Assembly: GCF_001649575.2 (NCBI RefSeq)
Contig: NC_051449.1
Location: 13,578,374-13,642,373, forward strand
Reading direction: 5' to 3'
Length of the DNA stretch: 64,000 nucleotides
DNA from: Kryptolebias marmoratus
Lineage: Eukaryota > Chordata > Actinopteri > Cyprinodontiformes > Rivulidae
In this document: piece after piece, positions 39,831-64,000 of the stretch
Layout: each line of letters opens with the position of its first letter
Position numbering within the stretch: the stretch's first letter is position 1
Program-made: the position numbers and the translations under genes
Notes under the pieces: generated by a model
What the model saw: only the letters and a program-made list of their open reading frames with translations
What the model was told of the DNA's origin: nothing
The model's database searches: none

Positions 39831-42000
39831 TTGTTTTTTTTCTTTACTACTTCAAACAAACCTCCAGGAAAAAAGAACTTAAAGCACTCCTGAATCGACC
39901 CTAACAAGAATTCCAGCTTCTAAAGAGCTTAAATGTTAGCAGGGCAGCACAAGAACTGCTCAGGAATGACTCAAAAGAGTCCAAGGTGGTCACCTGGCCT
40001 CCAAACGTTACAGATATCAGATACCAGAGACACCAACCCTAAAGCACACAGCACAAGGATCTAACATTCCTGTATTAGACGCTCCAGGTCTGGTTTTGTT
40101 TCCCTGTCTGAACAAAACTGTTTTGGAGACTCATCAATATTAGATAAGTAGCTGGTCATATTGTTATGGCTGATTGTGCACAAATGTTTATCATAAAGTG
40201 ACTTAAGTACTTCAGATTTCATCCTAATGCCGCATTTATCTGCATAAAAATGATAAAACTGAACATCGTTCTAAAAACTACTGAGAAGAAAAATGAGGAC
40301 TGACATTAAAGGAATATTCATTTTTGATTCTATAGAATTGGTTTTGAAATTAGATTTCCTCTCCGTTTTGGTGAAATGTTTTACCAGAAACACAATACAA
40401 TGTTCCTCACCTTTCACAAAAAAGAGACTGGATTTTATTCAAGCGATTTTAACGGCATCTTTATGTTTCCTCACTTCTTCCTCCGTGACCTTAATAAGTG
40501 GCCCGAGTTCATGAACTCTTCCTGGTGTCTTCATGAGAGTAAAACTGAGGATATAAATCGATTCATGTGTTCACACACAGAGAAGCTGCTTCTTAACCAA
40601 ACACCTAAACATCAGAAGATGTGATGCACAAACTGAGCAGCTTCTGACAACTTTAAAGATGATTTTTATAGTTTACATCTAGGTGAGTGCTATGAATATG
40701 CCTCAGTGCTCATTTTTTTCCTTATTGTCCCTTTAAAATAAATTTAAACCATTCTAATTAAACTATGTCTTTCTAAATTACTAGAAATTCTACATTTATG
40801 TTACACCCAGAGAGAAGCGGGGACTTCAGGAAGGTTGATCTGCTGCAACTCCAACTCTGGTATTATTTGGGGTTTTTGAAGTGTCAGATGGTTATCACCT
40901 GAGAAGCTGCGATGGGAAACCCAGCATGCCTCCTCGTGAAAGGAGTAAATCCTCCACCGCAGTGAGCTGCTGTGTGCATCTTTCAGACAGACTCCACGGC
41001 TTTGTTCTCATTCATGTTGCACCATCTGCTTTATTGTAAAACAAGTAGTGCAGAAAATCCGGACGGCCTACAGCCTCGACAGATAAACCAACTGCAGCAA
41101 GTACTGGAAGAAAAACAAAAAAGGGTACAACTAACTCCACCTTCATTTTTTTTTTTTTTTGTTTTTTTGTGACTCATGTAGGCTGATGCGCTGGATGAAA
41201 CTGTCAAAAACAGGGCAATCTTTCCCAACGGAAACCTGCAGCATGTCCTCACATACTAATCATAGTGCGGAAATGTTCCTCAGCCTGTTAACACGAGGCG
41301 TCGCTCCATCCTCCCCGTGCTGCGCTCCCGTCTCCTCGTTGGACGCAGAGTCTCTGTGCTGACCTTGCTGACGTGGGAAGCGCCGCTCCCTCCCCCTCCC
41401 CTCCCAGCTGTGACTCACCTGCTCTCTGATCAATTCCCGGTGAGGAGCTCAGGATGGGCCTGACTGCGTAAGAGCGGGGCAGGGCTGCCGCGGATGTGAT
41501 CGGCACAACAAAGCATTACTTTAAAAAAATGAAAAAAAGAAAAGGAGATTGGGCAATTGTCAGAACTGACTGCCTGCGCAGGAGTGGCGGCGGTACAGTC
41601 TACAAAATGGTGGCAAGCATCAGAAAGAGATGACGTAGTCGCATAACCTTGTGAAGTAAAAGAATAAAACTAAAATAACGGGCATTAAAAACTGAGCCGT
41701 ACTAAAAGTATGCTCGACTAAAACTCAAAGAGAAAAGAAAATTCAAGAAAACGGCCCCTTTGGGACACATTCATTATAAATAATAATTTAAAAAAATATA
41801 TTCATTGGAAAAATAAAACCTAAATAAAAATCAAAAATCCCCAACAGGCTACGGTGGATTTCAGAGCTTCGGTCTGACAGTCTCTTCCCAAACCAAACAC
41901 CATTCTCTTTCTTTCAGCTTTCTACTGCATGCAGTTTTTAGGTTGCTGGTAAAACCACATCATAGGTTTAAACATAGAATTATTCATAAGTTTAGTTTTT
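39831..42000. other. Spacer between convergent cbarp and stk11
   Basis: I see no gene. A minus-strand AATAAA (plus coordinates 41030-41035) could be a distal stk11 signal. The block 41280-41520 is GC-richer but has no splice-supported coding frame. Confidence 0.4.
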
Positions 42001-42010
42001 TGTTTCCCAC

Positions 42011-42436
42011 TTTAATCTTTTTTCTTTTTACACATCACAATGTGTATTAAAAACTGCAATTAGGGTTCAATAAAAACAAAAGGTGGTCAGAGAAACAGAA
42101 GGTGGGGTGGAGGGGGCAGAAAGAGGGTGGTGGTGTCTAAAATGTCCGGGTGCAACACTTGGTCCTCTGGCGAGGAGAACAGATCGCGGGGAGGAGGGAA
42201 ATAAGCAGAGGGCTGAACTGGGTGAGACAATGTGGAAAAGGAGCCAAAATATTGGAGGAAAAAATCAACACCATCTTCACAGCAAGTGCCTCAGTCTCAG
42301 AGGGGGAAAAAAGAACATTTCATATTGTCCTCCTTCTGGATCTCTTGCAGCTCATCAAAGACTGCAGGGGAGGGAGGTGCAGGGGGGGCATGAATGTCAG
42401 CAGGCTCCTGATACAGAAGGACGAGGACAGATAAAC
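42011..42436 (-). other. stk11: stk11 terminal noncoding exon (3'UTR)
   Basis: A minus-strand acceptor (CTGTCTTTTACAG) opens an exon at 42436. It pairs with the donor CCTG|GTGAGT at 43081-43082, 27 nt after the stop codon. Human STK11 likewise has a noncoding last exon. A possible ATTAAA signal lies at plus coordinates 42011-42016. The true 3' end may be further left. Confidence 0.6.
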
Positions 42437-43108
42437 CTGTAAAAGACAGACAGAATATAACAAACGTCTGTACGGAAAATATTAGTATTTTTATTTCTTT
42501 TTGCTTTACAAAGACGAGTTCTAATTTGCGGTGTTAAAACGGAAAGAGTCAACCCACAGGGTGAGAAAGAGACAACCATCCCACAACCTACTTTATCTCA
42601 TCCAGGATGAGTCATCGCCTGAACAAATTAATACACTGCATCTATCTGCACTGCACCCATGCCAAACAAGCTCGCACCGTGAGTGGATGTGTGCGAGACA
42701 GAAAGAGCGGCTGTGGGTGGTGACTGGAGAAAGAAAGAAAAAAAAAGACGACAACCAGTTCAAATTTTCTATAAGCTTGCTGTAAATCTCTGTCCCACTT
42801 GATTACGATAAAGGACAACCCACTGAGCCGAGATCTGACAGGCCGTACAGAGGTAGTTTTTGTGACAGTGTGGAAATACTCCAGCGTTTTCCTGGGAAGT
42901 GCTGGTGAGTCAGAGCACTGCGAGCTGAATATCAACACAGATTCTGTTCATTTCCACCTCGTTCTCCTCCACCATGTCTTTATCTTTAGTACACTCTCCC
43001 CATTTATAGCCACGTTTTAGCGAATCGTTTCTAATATTTTCTGTTATTCCTGAACGTCATTTGAAGCGTCTTCACACTCACCAGGTGGGTTGTTGTTGCT
43101 GAGGGCTG

Positions 43109-54899
<11,791 letters not shown>

Positions 54900-55285
54900 G
54901 ACTGGTAGTTCCTACAACCACTGCTTAAGCCTCGTGTGCAAGAAAAAGGTTTAAAAAAAACTGGCTATGACCGGTGAGTGGGGTGTAAACCACTGTTACC
55001 CTTTCAGCACTGATCTGAGTGTTTCCAGAAAATACTGAGAATAGGAGAGGAAGAAACGAAGCCTGAGGGTTGACGAAAGAGGTGGGTGATCGACGTGAAA
55101 CCTGTAAACATTAGGGCTCTTTTTGAACAAGCGGAACTAAAAGAGGTGCAGAACCTGTTGGCTCGAGTGTTGATTTAGTGCTTTTTACTGTGCATTATGA
55201 GCTAAGTCAAACAGAAACTTTAAAAAATTATGATTCTACAATGCTATTCTCCTTTGTGTCAGTCTTGTTTTGCCTGTTTATAATT

Positions 55286-55567
55286 TTAATACCATACAAC
55301 TTTAGGTAAATGAAACCAGTCTTGCTTTAAGGCCTTGCAGCACTGCATTTCGGTCAAAGGTCCTGGCTGGGTGGCATACTTTCCATAGGACACATAAGTG
55401 TGTAAAGCTGGACTGGATCCAAGCGTAGTACAACAACCGAAACATGCAGCAGGATCAATCCAATATCTGGTGTCAGTCGGGCTCCAGGAGGTCGACCGAA
55501 GCACCCAAAGTGTTGAACCGTCCTCAGGTGTCCTCCATGTCACCGCACCGTTTTTACAGCTTGGAGC
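55286..55567 (-). other. Unassigned exon-like open frame in stk11 5'UTR intron
   Basis: On the minus strand a TTCCCATTCCTCAG acceptor at 55568-55569 opens a frame of about 93 codons. It is rich in Cys and Trp (VTWRTPEDGSTLW, RYWIDPAACFGCC, EMQCCKALKQDWF) and runs to a stop at 55286. I do not recognise a family. No convincing donor or partner exon is visible. It may be an exapted repeat, a pseudogene exon or chance. Confidence 0.25.
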
Positions 55568-56612
55568 CTGAGGAATGGGAACATCGTTAAAAGATTTCAC
55601 TGTCGGTTCTCTCTCATATCTGAATCAAACTATTACCATTGTAGCTAAAATAATAAAAATAAAAACCTTTCCACACACAAACACTTCACCATTTAACCTC
55701 CGAGTTTTCTCCTTGCTGTGTGATCGGACACAAAGAGATGACCCTCTACATTTGTACACACAACAAATGAGAACAAAAAGCAACTTGGGTCAACAAATGG
55801 GTCAGATGGTAAGGTTAAGTTAAGCTTTACAATGGCAAACGGTTAGGTCTGAAAATATATGGAAATTTATGGTTTTATATCTTAGGAGGCGATCCCAACA
55901 TATTTAAGTTGTTACATAATAAATAAGGGCTGGGAGCTTTAAATTTGGTGGTATTCACATCTTGGGAAAGGGTTTAGGAGTTACAGCTCCAAGAAATCCG
56001 CTTTAACAAGAGCTCAAAGTTGGACAACAAACTCGAAATCTTTACAAAGCTAGGTTTTCACTTTCCCCTCATTAAGCATAAAAAACTAACTTAATACGCT
56101 TTAGTAAACACCTGGACAAATGCCGTGTAAACCAGAAGGCTAGCCGCTAAGTTTCTGTCGGAAGATTGATTGATTGAATGAATTAGCTTTCAAATACGAG
56201 CTGCTCCTCGAAACGCACATTTTGAACAATTAGGAAAAGTTTCAACTCTGAAGACTCAGCGGTGTGTTTGCTTTCAGCGAAAGCTGGCGGTGAGCAGTGC
56301 TGAGGGGGGGGGGGGCGGACAAGCGCAACGTCGTCACACAACTGTAGCTAACATCTTAGCTAACTTCATTTCATGATGTGCAGGTGAAGCAGCATGCTTC
56401 ACGGCATGCGAAGTGACGCCCATTGTTCTCAGACTACGCTGCGTTACGCTCACCTGACAGCAAAATCAGCCTCAGCTTTCACATCCAACGCGCCCCGAAA
56501 CACGCCAGATTAATCCCGCTAATGCAAGCTAACCGATGGTTAGCAAGACGCTCAGGCAGATTCCAATGTAAATTGCTACTAGCAAGTTAGCAAGCTAAGT
56601 CGCTCCTCTCAC

Positions 56613-56775
56613 CTTTATCCGAATTAATGCCTTCCCGTTGGGTTTATTTGGACTTCGTGTGACCGTCCTCAAAGAAACAAACGTTTCTGTCGAGTCTAAC
56701 ACAATGCCAGCAATTTTTCCCTCACTCTTCGTGCTACTCCTGCCTCTCAGGTTGTCGCCATCTTGTTTACCTCCT
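56613..56775 (-). promoter_or_regulatory. stk11: stk11 noncoding first exon and promoter
   Basis: On the minus strand an AAGATGGCGAC (YY1-like, plus coordinates near 56757-56767) precedes a CpG-rich leader. The leader ends in a good donor, AAAG|GTGAGA (exon end 56613). It is the only promoter-like block upstream of the start codon at 54899. The sequence around 56280-56480 is also CpG-rich. The acceptor of the coding exon is not certain (about 54910-54930). Confidence 0.55.
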
Positions 56776-56829
56776 CCCCCCCGAACAGCCGCACACGTTA
56801 CTGCGTCAAATCAAAGCAACGGGGTATGG

Positions 56830-58880
56830 CAAGCCGTTTTGACATTTATTTCGAATCGGGCAGTTTTACTAGAAGTGAGTCATGCCAGTGAGCGTTTTTG
56901 GGTTTTAGTAGCTCACAAGTTAAACTTTTAGGTCGCACAGGTTAACTAGCGTGCACACTTCGCGGTAGCTAATTGTACAAGTAGGCTAAGTTTGCTTTGA
57001 CTAGTTGGCTGCTACAAACATAAAAAAGAGCCATTAATGGACAAAAATGTGTAGTAAGAGTGTTTATTTCAATTAATACGCCGATATATTTACTTAAGTG
57101 ACTAAATGTCCAACAGTGCAGAGAAAGCACAGACTATTAAAGTAAAATATGTCCAAATATACTTGATAATAAATTAATGCTCAACCGGCTTGCCATACTC
57201 ATGACAAGGACTGCTGACAACTAATTTGTTTATCTTTAATTTATGATTTACATTTATTTGATTATCCCGCAAAAATCACATCACTGTCAAACAAACCAAC
57301 AACAAAAATGTAAAAAAGCCTCATTCGTTTCTCAAATAGATAGTAGGGGGACTACACTGGTTTTAATCAGTGCAGTTAGTTGTTTTGTCAGTAAAGAGAC
57401 AAAACAACTAAAAACCCTAAATGAGACACAAAATAAAGACCAAAGTAAGGCAAGGTTAACACAAAGAATGGCTGCAGAGAGATCTAAGCTACTCCGTACA
57501 AAAAAAAAGTGTACAAAATATGACCAAATAAATAAATAATGAGGTAAGGTTACATCTCACGCATCATCTCAGCTCAGAGACAAAGATTATTTACAGAGAT
57601 GAAAAACAAGAAAATGGTAAAGCAAAAAAAAAAAAAAATTAAAACAACTGGAAAGATAAAACCACAATAAAACAAACTACAACCTCTACATCCAGGGTTG
57701 CTTCCATTAATGGTAATAGTGCCAAAATACAAACATTACTCCATCAACATGCATCATCTTTTACTTTTAGATGTTCTGACTTTATGTATAAACCCAATTT
57801 GTAGATTTATACACAAAGGCCTTTTGTAGATTTGTATTTATCTAATATATATAACGTTAAGGACTATTTCTTGTGTGTTTTAGTCTATCCATTAGGTGAT
57901 GGATTGCAAATGCAGTGCAGATTTCCCTACAGAGACCTATGACACATAGATTCTGTTCTCAAAATGAGGCATAAAGTCCATATTTATAATGATAGACATA
58001 ACTACACGAATAAATACAAAACAACCAAAGGGAATCACAAAGGTACCATGTTGGGCTAAAAGTAGAATTGATTGCAAAACAAAATTGCAACTCGGACGCT
58101 GGTTTTTTTTACAAGACAAATTTATTTTTAGTTTATGCCTAACATGTATGTAACAAAATGAACTTTGGGAAGATAAACCTTGAACCAGAGTGACAAGAAA
58201 TTTGTTATTGCATCTTTAAAAATGGTCTCCTCAATATTTAAGAATTTAATCTACAGTTCATGGCATTGGTAATCTACATTTAGGACCAATAAACTCCTAA
58301 TAATACAGAGCAGCTGTTTTTTGGTAACATCTACAATTGTAAAGCCTAAGAATTATTCTTTCACTACTTGCACAAGTCCACAATATTTAGATGTTTGATC
58401 TGTGCAACAGATTTAAGGAACTGATTATATATAAAAGAGGAAAATACTTTTCATACGACTTAAACTTGTCATCTGCTGAAACCTGCAACATTTCTCATTA
58501 TTTTGGGTTAATTCCACCATTATAATCCATGCTTCTCACAAACTTCATTTAGGTTTTGGGCTCTGTTGCCTTTTTGTTTGACGATGTGGCCGAAAAGCTG
58601 CTCTTGCTTAGCCGGGATCTCGAGTTATATTTATCCCGTGTAAACCTCTCTGAGGAATGTCAAAGTGAAGGTCTGATTTCACCGATCTGTCACCCTCCTT
58701 GCAGGTTGCTCCAGTCGAGTAAACCCTGCTTTATAACACTGTGGGTCAGAGCAACACAAAAGCACACAAACGCCTGCACTCAGTACACAGACATGCCGTT
58801 TACTCCAAATACACAGCTGTACTTTGCAGAATGTCTTGGGACTTGTGTGACAACTTCACATTTCAGTAAGAGGCGCTTGT
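56830..58880. other. Intergenic spacer between stk11 and sugp1
   Basis: AT-rich with long poly-A runs on the plus strand. I see no gene or classified repeat. Minus-strand AATAAA signals (plus coordinates 58119-58124 and 58886-58891) are candidates for the sugp1 3' end. Confidence 0.45.
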
Positions 58881-58885
58881 TTTTT

Positions 58886-58891
58886 TTTATT
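58886..58891 (-). terminator. sugp1: Candidate sugp1 polyadenylation signal
   Basis: AATAAA on the minus strand, about 415 nt downstream of the sugp1 stop codon. Confidence 0.45.
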
Positions 58892-59306
58892 GTGAACAAA
58901 GAAACATAAAATGAATGGAGCACAGCAGTAAACTCACTAAATACAAGAATCCTACAGATTATTGTTTTTATACAAATTTGGTTGGGAGTACAAAGATTTG
59001 TAAGGATGAAAATGGATACCGTAGTGATATCTTAAAAAAAAAAAAAAAATGAATGCCTTCAGTCTTCATATATTTTAACATGTTACACTGAAATATAACA
59101 AACTGGTGGGCAAATATTTAAAGAAAGTAGTTTTTCCATGGTAAACATCCCTTACAATCTTTCTTTATCTCTCAAATTTGCACCACTTTTCTCTGACAGA
59201 CCCCCACAGCTGAAACCCTTGTCCACATCATAACCAAGCCAAGAAGCAGTAGATGAAAAATGTTATGATTTACAACAACACGTATAAACAGAAAGGGTCG
59301 TCTGTA

Positions 59307-62300
59307 TCAGTAATACGGCCTCCTGGGATTATTCTGTAAGGAAGAAAAAACAGCAGATTGAATTAAATTTAAAACAGGACACTTGACCAGTTCTGTACCC
59401 ATTATCCACACATTAAGGACCAAATTAAATTAACAGTTTTAAATCAGAAAAGTAAATGCAAATTAGTTAAAAAAAAAAAAAAAAGAAGAGACAACAAGAG
59501 ACAACATAAAATATGTTACCAGTGGGTTTGGCCTGAAGCGATAAGCAAGCATCATCCTCTTTCTAAAAGCATCGTACTCATCGTCGCCTTTTGAAAGCTC
59601 AGCTGGACGCTCGATTCCAAACCCTGCCCCGTTCATAGCTGTAGTTCCTCTAAAGTGGGACAGAGAGGCAAATTCATCATTAACTTCTTGATTTCTGGCT
59701 GTCTGGTAGACTGAAAACAAGCAAGAACGGTGACTGGGAAAAGAATACCAGCTTTATAGAAAAAAGTTCCAAAGCATCAGTACAAATAATAACAACTGTT
59801 AGATTATTAAATTGAAGCAAAATCCTTTTTTTTCGTTCTCTGCTGCTGACCTCCTGTCAGATTTCCATAATTTAAGCTGCTTCAACTGTTCAAAAAGGTT
59901 TGTAATAACAAAGATCTATTCATGGGTAAACAGACAATAACAATAATCCATCTGCAAACAACTGCACTGGCTTCGTTCTTGTAATGAGGTAAAGCAGTAA
60001 TAAACTTTTTACGTAATTTTAGCTTACGCTGAACTTCAAACAGCAGGATTTATTTATTTTTTTACAGTGTACCGCTACAGTTTACTGAACACTGATATAA
60101 ACTATATGTTTCTCATAGATTTCAATTCTCCTGCACTAAATAACGTCTGGACATGTAAACAATCCACGATGAAGACTCACTTGTTGACAGGATCTTTGAT
60201 TCCCTGCCCTTCGCTACCGAGGCCTTCCCCTTCCTTCCAGCCCATTTTCATGAGCATTCGGAAACCAAGATTCTCCACCGTCAACTTAAACTCCTTGTAC
60301 TCAGAGTAGTCTGGGTCCCGGCCTTCCTGCAAGTGCAGAACATAGCGTTATTCAAGCGTGCTAAGCAAACTGGAGGGTTTTAAATCGATCCTTTTTCTCC
60401 TGTACTAATGAGACTTCACAAATCATTTGTGGTAGAGGCACATAAACTATTATAAAAATATGTCACATAAACATAATAAGACAAATATGACTACCAAATG
60501 ATGAGAGGTGAGGCAAGACTGCCTGTCGTCAGACTGTTTCATTTCTTATAGATTTAACATTTCCAAGTTTACTGATACTTCTCTATTTACTTAATATAAC
60601 CTGGAAAAATGCTCAAATGCTACAATAGCCAAAGAAATAGTTTTTTTTTATATTAATTACTCATTTGCATTTAATAACATCTTGTTATTGTGTTTGCTGA
60701 CTCTCCAATGAAGTCCCATCACTCTGGCACTGAAATGTCAATATCTTTGTTGGCAAACTGCGCAGGCCGTTTTGAAATTTGAAGCCTTTTAAGGGAATAT
60801 AAAAAGTGTTTTCAAATAAACAAATGCTAGTTATAGTCTCCTGTGGGGTTTCTTTGTGAAAAGCAAAAAAGAATGTGCTGGAAATAGGTTGTCTTAAACT
60901 ATAACTGAAGTGCCCCGCATCTGGATAAACGGCTTATGAATCACAATCCTGTTTACAGACATTTCTAACCAACCTTACCCTAAGTGAACTGTGCATGACC
61001 TTCCTTTTTGCCTATACATGAAACTATAAATGTAAGAATCATGTTTACTGCAGTTTTAGGTTTAAGATTTTTTGCCTCTGGGGTTATCTTTATCCTCGGA
61101 TTACAAGAGGTTAATGCATTTCATCAGATCTAACAGGTTTTACTCAGTGAAGCTAAAAAAACAAACAAAGGGAAAACTAACTTTGAGTGCCTTAAACGTC
61201 TCCATGAACTTATCCAGTTCTTCAGGGGGAAGGAAGTCACCAATAAAATGTTTCCCTTTGCCCATCTCTGTCAGAGATTCTGCCCACTCTGGAAATGTAC
61301 AAAAAATAAAAATCTTACAGCAAAGATAGTGCATTTCACCTCATAAAAAACATGACTAGGTCATTATCAATAGATGATGGTATTAAAATTTATGTGACTG
61401 GTTTTTAAAAAGCATCTGCATACCACGCGTCTTCTCCATCTCCATCTTTCTCAGCTGATGTTCCCAGGTGCCAGCCCGCTCGTCCACTTCTTCATCGCTG
61501 TCATATTCGTGCTGGTGATCTCTAATGGCTTTCTCCCACAACTTCTGCATGTCTGCCATGGCCCGCTTGTGTTTCATGATCATCTCGTACATCTCTTGCA
61601 TCTATGTGGGAAAAAAAGACATACTAATCAGTCTTAATAAGTCTGAGGTGTGAATGATTTGTCTAACAGAGAAATCAAATGTCCCGGGCTGACCAAGTGG
61701 AGCAGTCTAAATAACACTTATGATTTTCTACCTCTTGTTGCTCTTTGAGTTGTTTCTTCTGATCCTCAGACAGTTCGGTCACTCCAACCAGTCCAAGAGG
61801 TTTTCCCTTCTTATATCCAAGACCACTGAGCTCCTGAGCTGAAAGCCAACAAAAATATGACAAATTAGTACATTTTTACACATCAGAGCAGACAGAGTTA
61901 CAAAAATGAATGATTAAATTGTGATGATTGATGATTAAATGTCTCTAAATGTGTGGTTCAGCAAAAAGGACTTCCTGTAACGACTTGAAACCATACAACA
62001 AAAACAGCTGCTTTTATCAACAAAGGTTGGAAACTATTAACAAATGATAACTGCAACGACAAACACACACATTACAGTGATTCACGACTTTGCTTACCAG
62101 AGAGGGAGGGTGTGTTGGGGTCTGGAACATTAACCTCGTGAGGAATAACAATTGAAGGAACCGGCAGCTGCACTTTGTCGTCTTCAGACCCCCACCGACT
62201 CTTTCTTTTTCGTTTGACTGGCGGCGTTTCTGATTCCGGACTGTGAAGCACCGATGTGCTGTTGAGCAGCGGAGAGACTCCCGGTCGATAAGCATCCGTC

Positions 62301-64000
62301 CTGAAGTCTGCTGCTGGAGGCGGCGAGCTCTGGCAAGTTGCAGCGTGGTGCTCCTGCAGTTTCTCTTTGTAGAGCTGATAAGCTGGACTTTGGTGGTCAT
62401 ATAAAAAGCTGAAAATGGAAAAAAAACACAAACATATATATTGGTGTGAGATCTAAAGGATGGCAAAATTTGAATTAAAATGTTTCCAAATTACAAAAGA
62501 TTATCACAGATAAGATAAATGACCTGAAAGCTGGGTTCTCTCGGTTGCGCTCAACAGCAATTGCTTCCACCTCGGGGCCACCCTCCGCCACAAACTTGGC
62601 CAGATTTTCAATGATTTGCAGGGTTTCCGCGTCCACTGGGGGGGAGACTTTAAGCAGCCTATTAGTACTGGGACTCAATTCACACTCTACTACTGTATCG
62701 TACTCAACTGGCCCTCACACACCACCAGTCTAGAGCCAATAGGGAATAAGAGGAGGAAAAGGGGAGGAGGAGCAAGGGGGGGACAGGGCTGGTGAATGGG
62801 GAACTGTTTGGATGTGAGGCTTTCACTACAACATATAAAGCACAAATAAAGCCATGACAACCTCACCTCACATACAAACTGCTCACAATGTAAACTCAGC
62901 ATTTGTGTGTATAATGGTTTACAGTTTAATGAAAAAATGAAAAAAACCACAACCTTTACTGCATCTTCAAAAACAGATTTCAGCTGATGTAAAAGTAAAA
63001 AATGAACAGGATGAAAAAATAATGGCTATCAAAATTTACTGTCAGCTTTCAATATAAAATCCAAATGTGTGGTTTTATGTCCTTTCTCTTAGATTAGATT
63101 AGAAAGCAGTTTAATGGAGATTAGTGCCTTTAAAAAAAGAAAAATCTCCTTAATGAAGTCATCTTGAAGGGAAATGCTTATTCATTTAAATGCAACTAAA
63201 TGACACACTTTTTTAGTTCAGAGATGTAAAAATTGGATTTAATCCTTCTGTGGTACTTTAGGGAAATACTTCTAATGGCACACTGTCTTTAACAATAATG
63301 ATAACAATAATAATGACAGAAATTATTGACACCAGACTTAGCTCTTTAGAAATGTGAGACTGTTTTTGGCAGCTTTTCTAAACTCATTTGTTGAGGTGAA
63401 GTCTTTGAAATTTGCTGATGTAAACAATATTGGCTTAAATGTATGCAAATAAATGAATCAAAGGTGACTATAGTGTTACATTTATAACAATGATAAATAT
63501 GATGTTTGTGTCACATTACTAAAGCTTAAACCTGACAGTACTTTGCTGAAATACTGATTCACTGCTGTGCAACATTTGTTTGGTAGTCAAGGAAATATTT
63601 TTAAAAATCTGAGGCAATTAATTACTGAGAGAAGATAATTATAATTTTACCATTATTTGATTTAGTCTCAGCTCTCTCCAAATCCCTCTTCAACTCTGCA
63701 ACTTTTTTATTGTAGTACAGATACTCCAAGCTGCTCTTGTCATACAAAAACCTACAGGAGAGGAATAACAGGAAAAAAGTGTGAAAATACAGTAAGAAAA
63801 AAAATAGATCTGATTGAACCACAATGTCCGTCAGACTTACGAGAACATAGGATCGTCTTTGTAGTCCTCCTTGGCTTTCTTCTCCAGCTCAGGTCCTCCT
63901 TCCGCCACAAAAGAGGCCATCTTGTTGATAATGAGTCTGGTGTCTGAATCCTCTGGGGGAGAGACTTTAAGCAGGCTATGAGTACATTTACTCAAACGGC
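59307..64000 (-). CDS. sugp1: SURP and G-patch domain-containing protein 1 (splicing factor), 5' partial
   Basis: This is a nuclear spliceosomal factor. In human it works with SF3B1 and recruits the helicase DHX15 through its G-patch to branch-site recognition. Exons in transcript order: (beyond 64000)-63841, 63751-63651, 62692-62524, 62408-62098, 61838-61732, 61601-61424, 61288-61182, 60326-60181, 59649-59520 and 59333-59307. The first SURP module ([20 protein letters not shown], then [13 protein letters not shown]) and the second ([20 protein letters not shown], then [13 protein letters not shown]) are each split over two exons. KRKRKSRWG follows, then [40 protein letters not shown], the G-patch ([20 protein letters not shown]) and the end NNPRRPYY. 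Phases agree at all joins. The N-terminal exons lie right of the window. It is convergent with nothing and shares the strand of stk11. Confidence 0.97.

Noticed and set aside
42083..42434. 119-codon plus-strand open frame
   Set aside because: It lies opposite the stk11 3'UTR exon, which has a matching acceptor and donor pair. The composition is low-complexity Gly/Arg/Glu.

Overview
The window is ordinary nuclear DNA from a ray-finned (teleost) fish. The evidence is GT-AG introns of fish-like size, CpG-rich promoters, CA/TG microsatellites and fish-type interspersed repeats. It holds seven protein-coding genes, all recognisable by protein similarity to well-known vertebrate families. I recognised no virus, CRISPR array, operon or toxin gene.

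Layout, left to right. (1) gatad2a (+, 26-6094, 5' end outside the window), a NuRD subunit. (2) ndufa13 (+, 8215-10667), a complex I subunit, with LINE and SINE-like relics just upstream of its promoter. (3) cirbp (-, 14691 down to 11658, 3'UTR to about 11305), a cold-inducible RNA-binding protein with two possible 3' ends. (4) A repeat-rich spacer, 15.1-19.3 kb. (5) midn (-, 23517 down to 19283), the ubiquitin-like midnolin. (6) A spacer with a decayed Tc1/mariner-type element, 23.8-27.6 kb. (7) cbarp (+, noncoding exon about 27.68 kb, coding 31290-38917), a regulator of voltage-gated calcium channels. (8) stk11/LKB1 (-, 54899 down to 43109, noncoding first exon near 56.6-56.8 kb, 3'UTR exon from 42436). 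(9) sugp1 (-, from beyond 64000 down to 59307), a SURP and G-patch splicing factor.

The exon chains were joined by hand. Reading phase is consistent across every junction of each gene: ndufa13 gives 143 codons, cirbp 181, midn 431, cbarp 975 and stk11 438. Coding exons 2-7 of stk11 match the human exon lengths as I know them (84, 90, 133, 137, 128 and 58 nt).

The most informative observations are these. A block whose human counterparts lie at 19p13.3 (stk11-cbarp-midn-cirbp, orientation conserved, ATP5F1D missing) is flanked by genes whose human counterparts lie at 19p13.11 (gatad2a, ndufa13, sugp1). stk11 carries a textbook U12-type AT-AC intron. At least six copies of one dispersed repeat of about 350 bp are present. 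cirbp has alternative, potentially NMD-coupled 3' ends. Three CTCF-like sites share one orientation. Nothing here convincingly indicates an undescribed biological system. The least explained items are an exon-like Cys/Trp-rich open frame at 55.3-55.6 kb and coding-like fragments at 16.1-16.9 kb.
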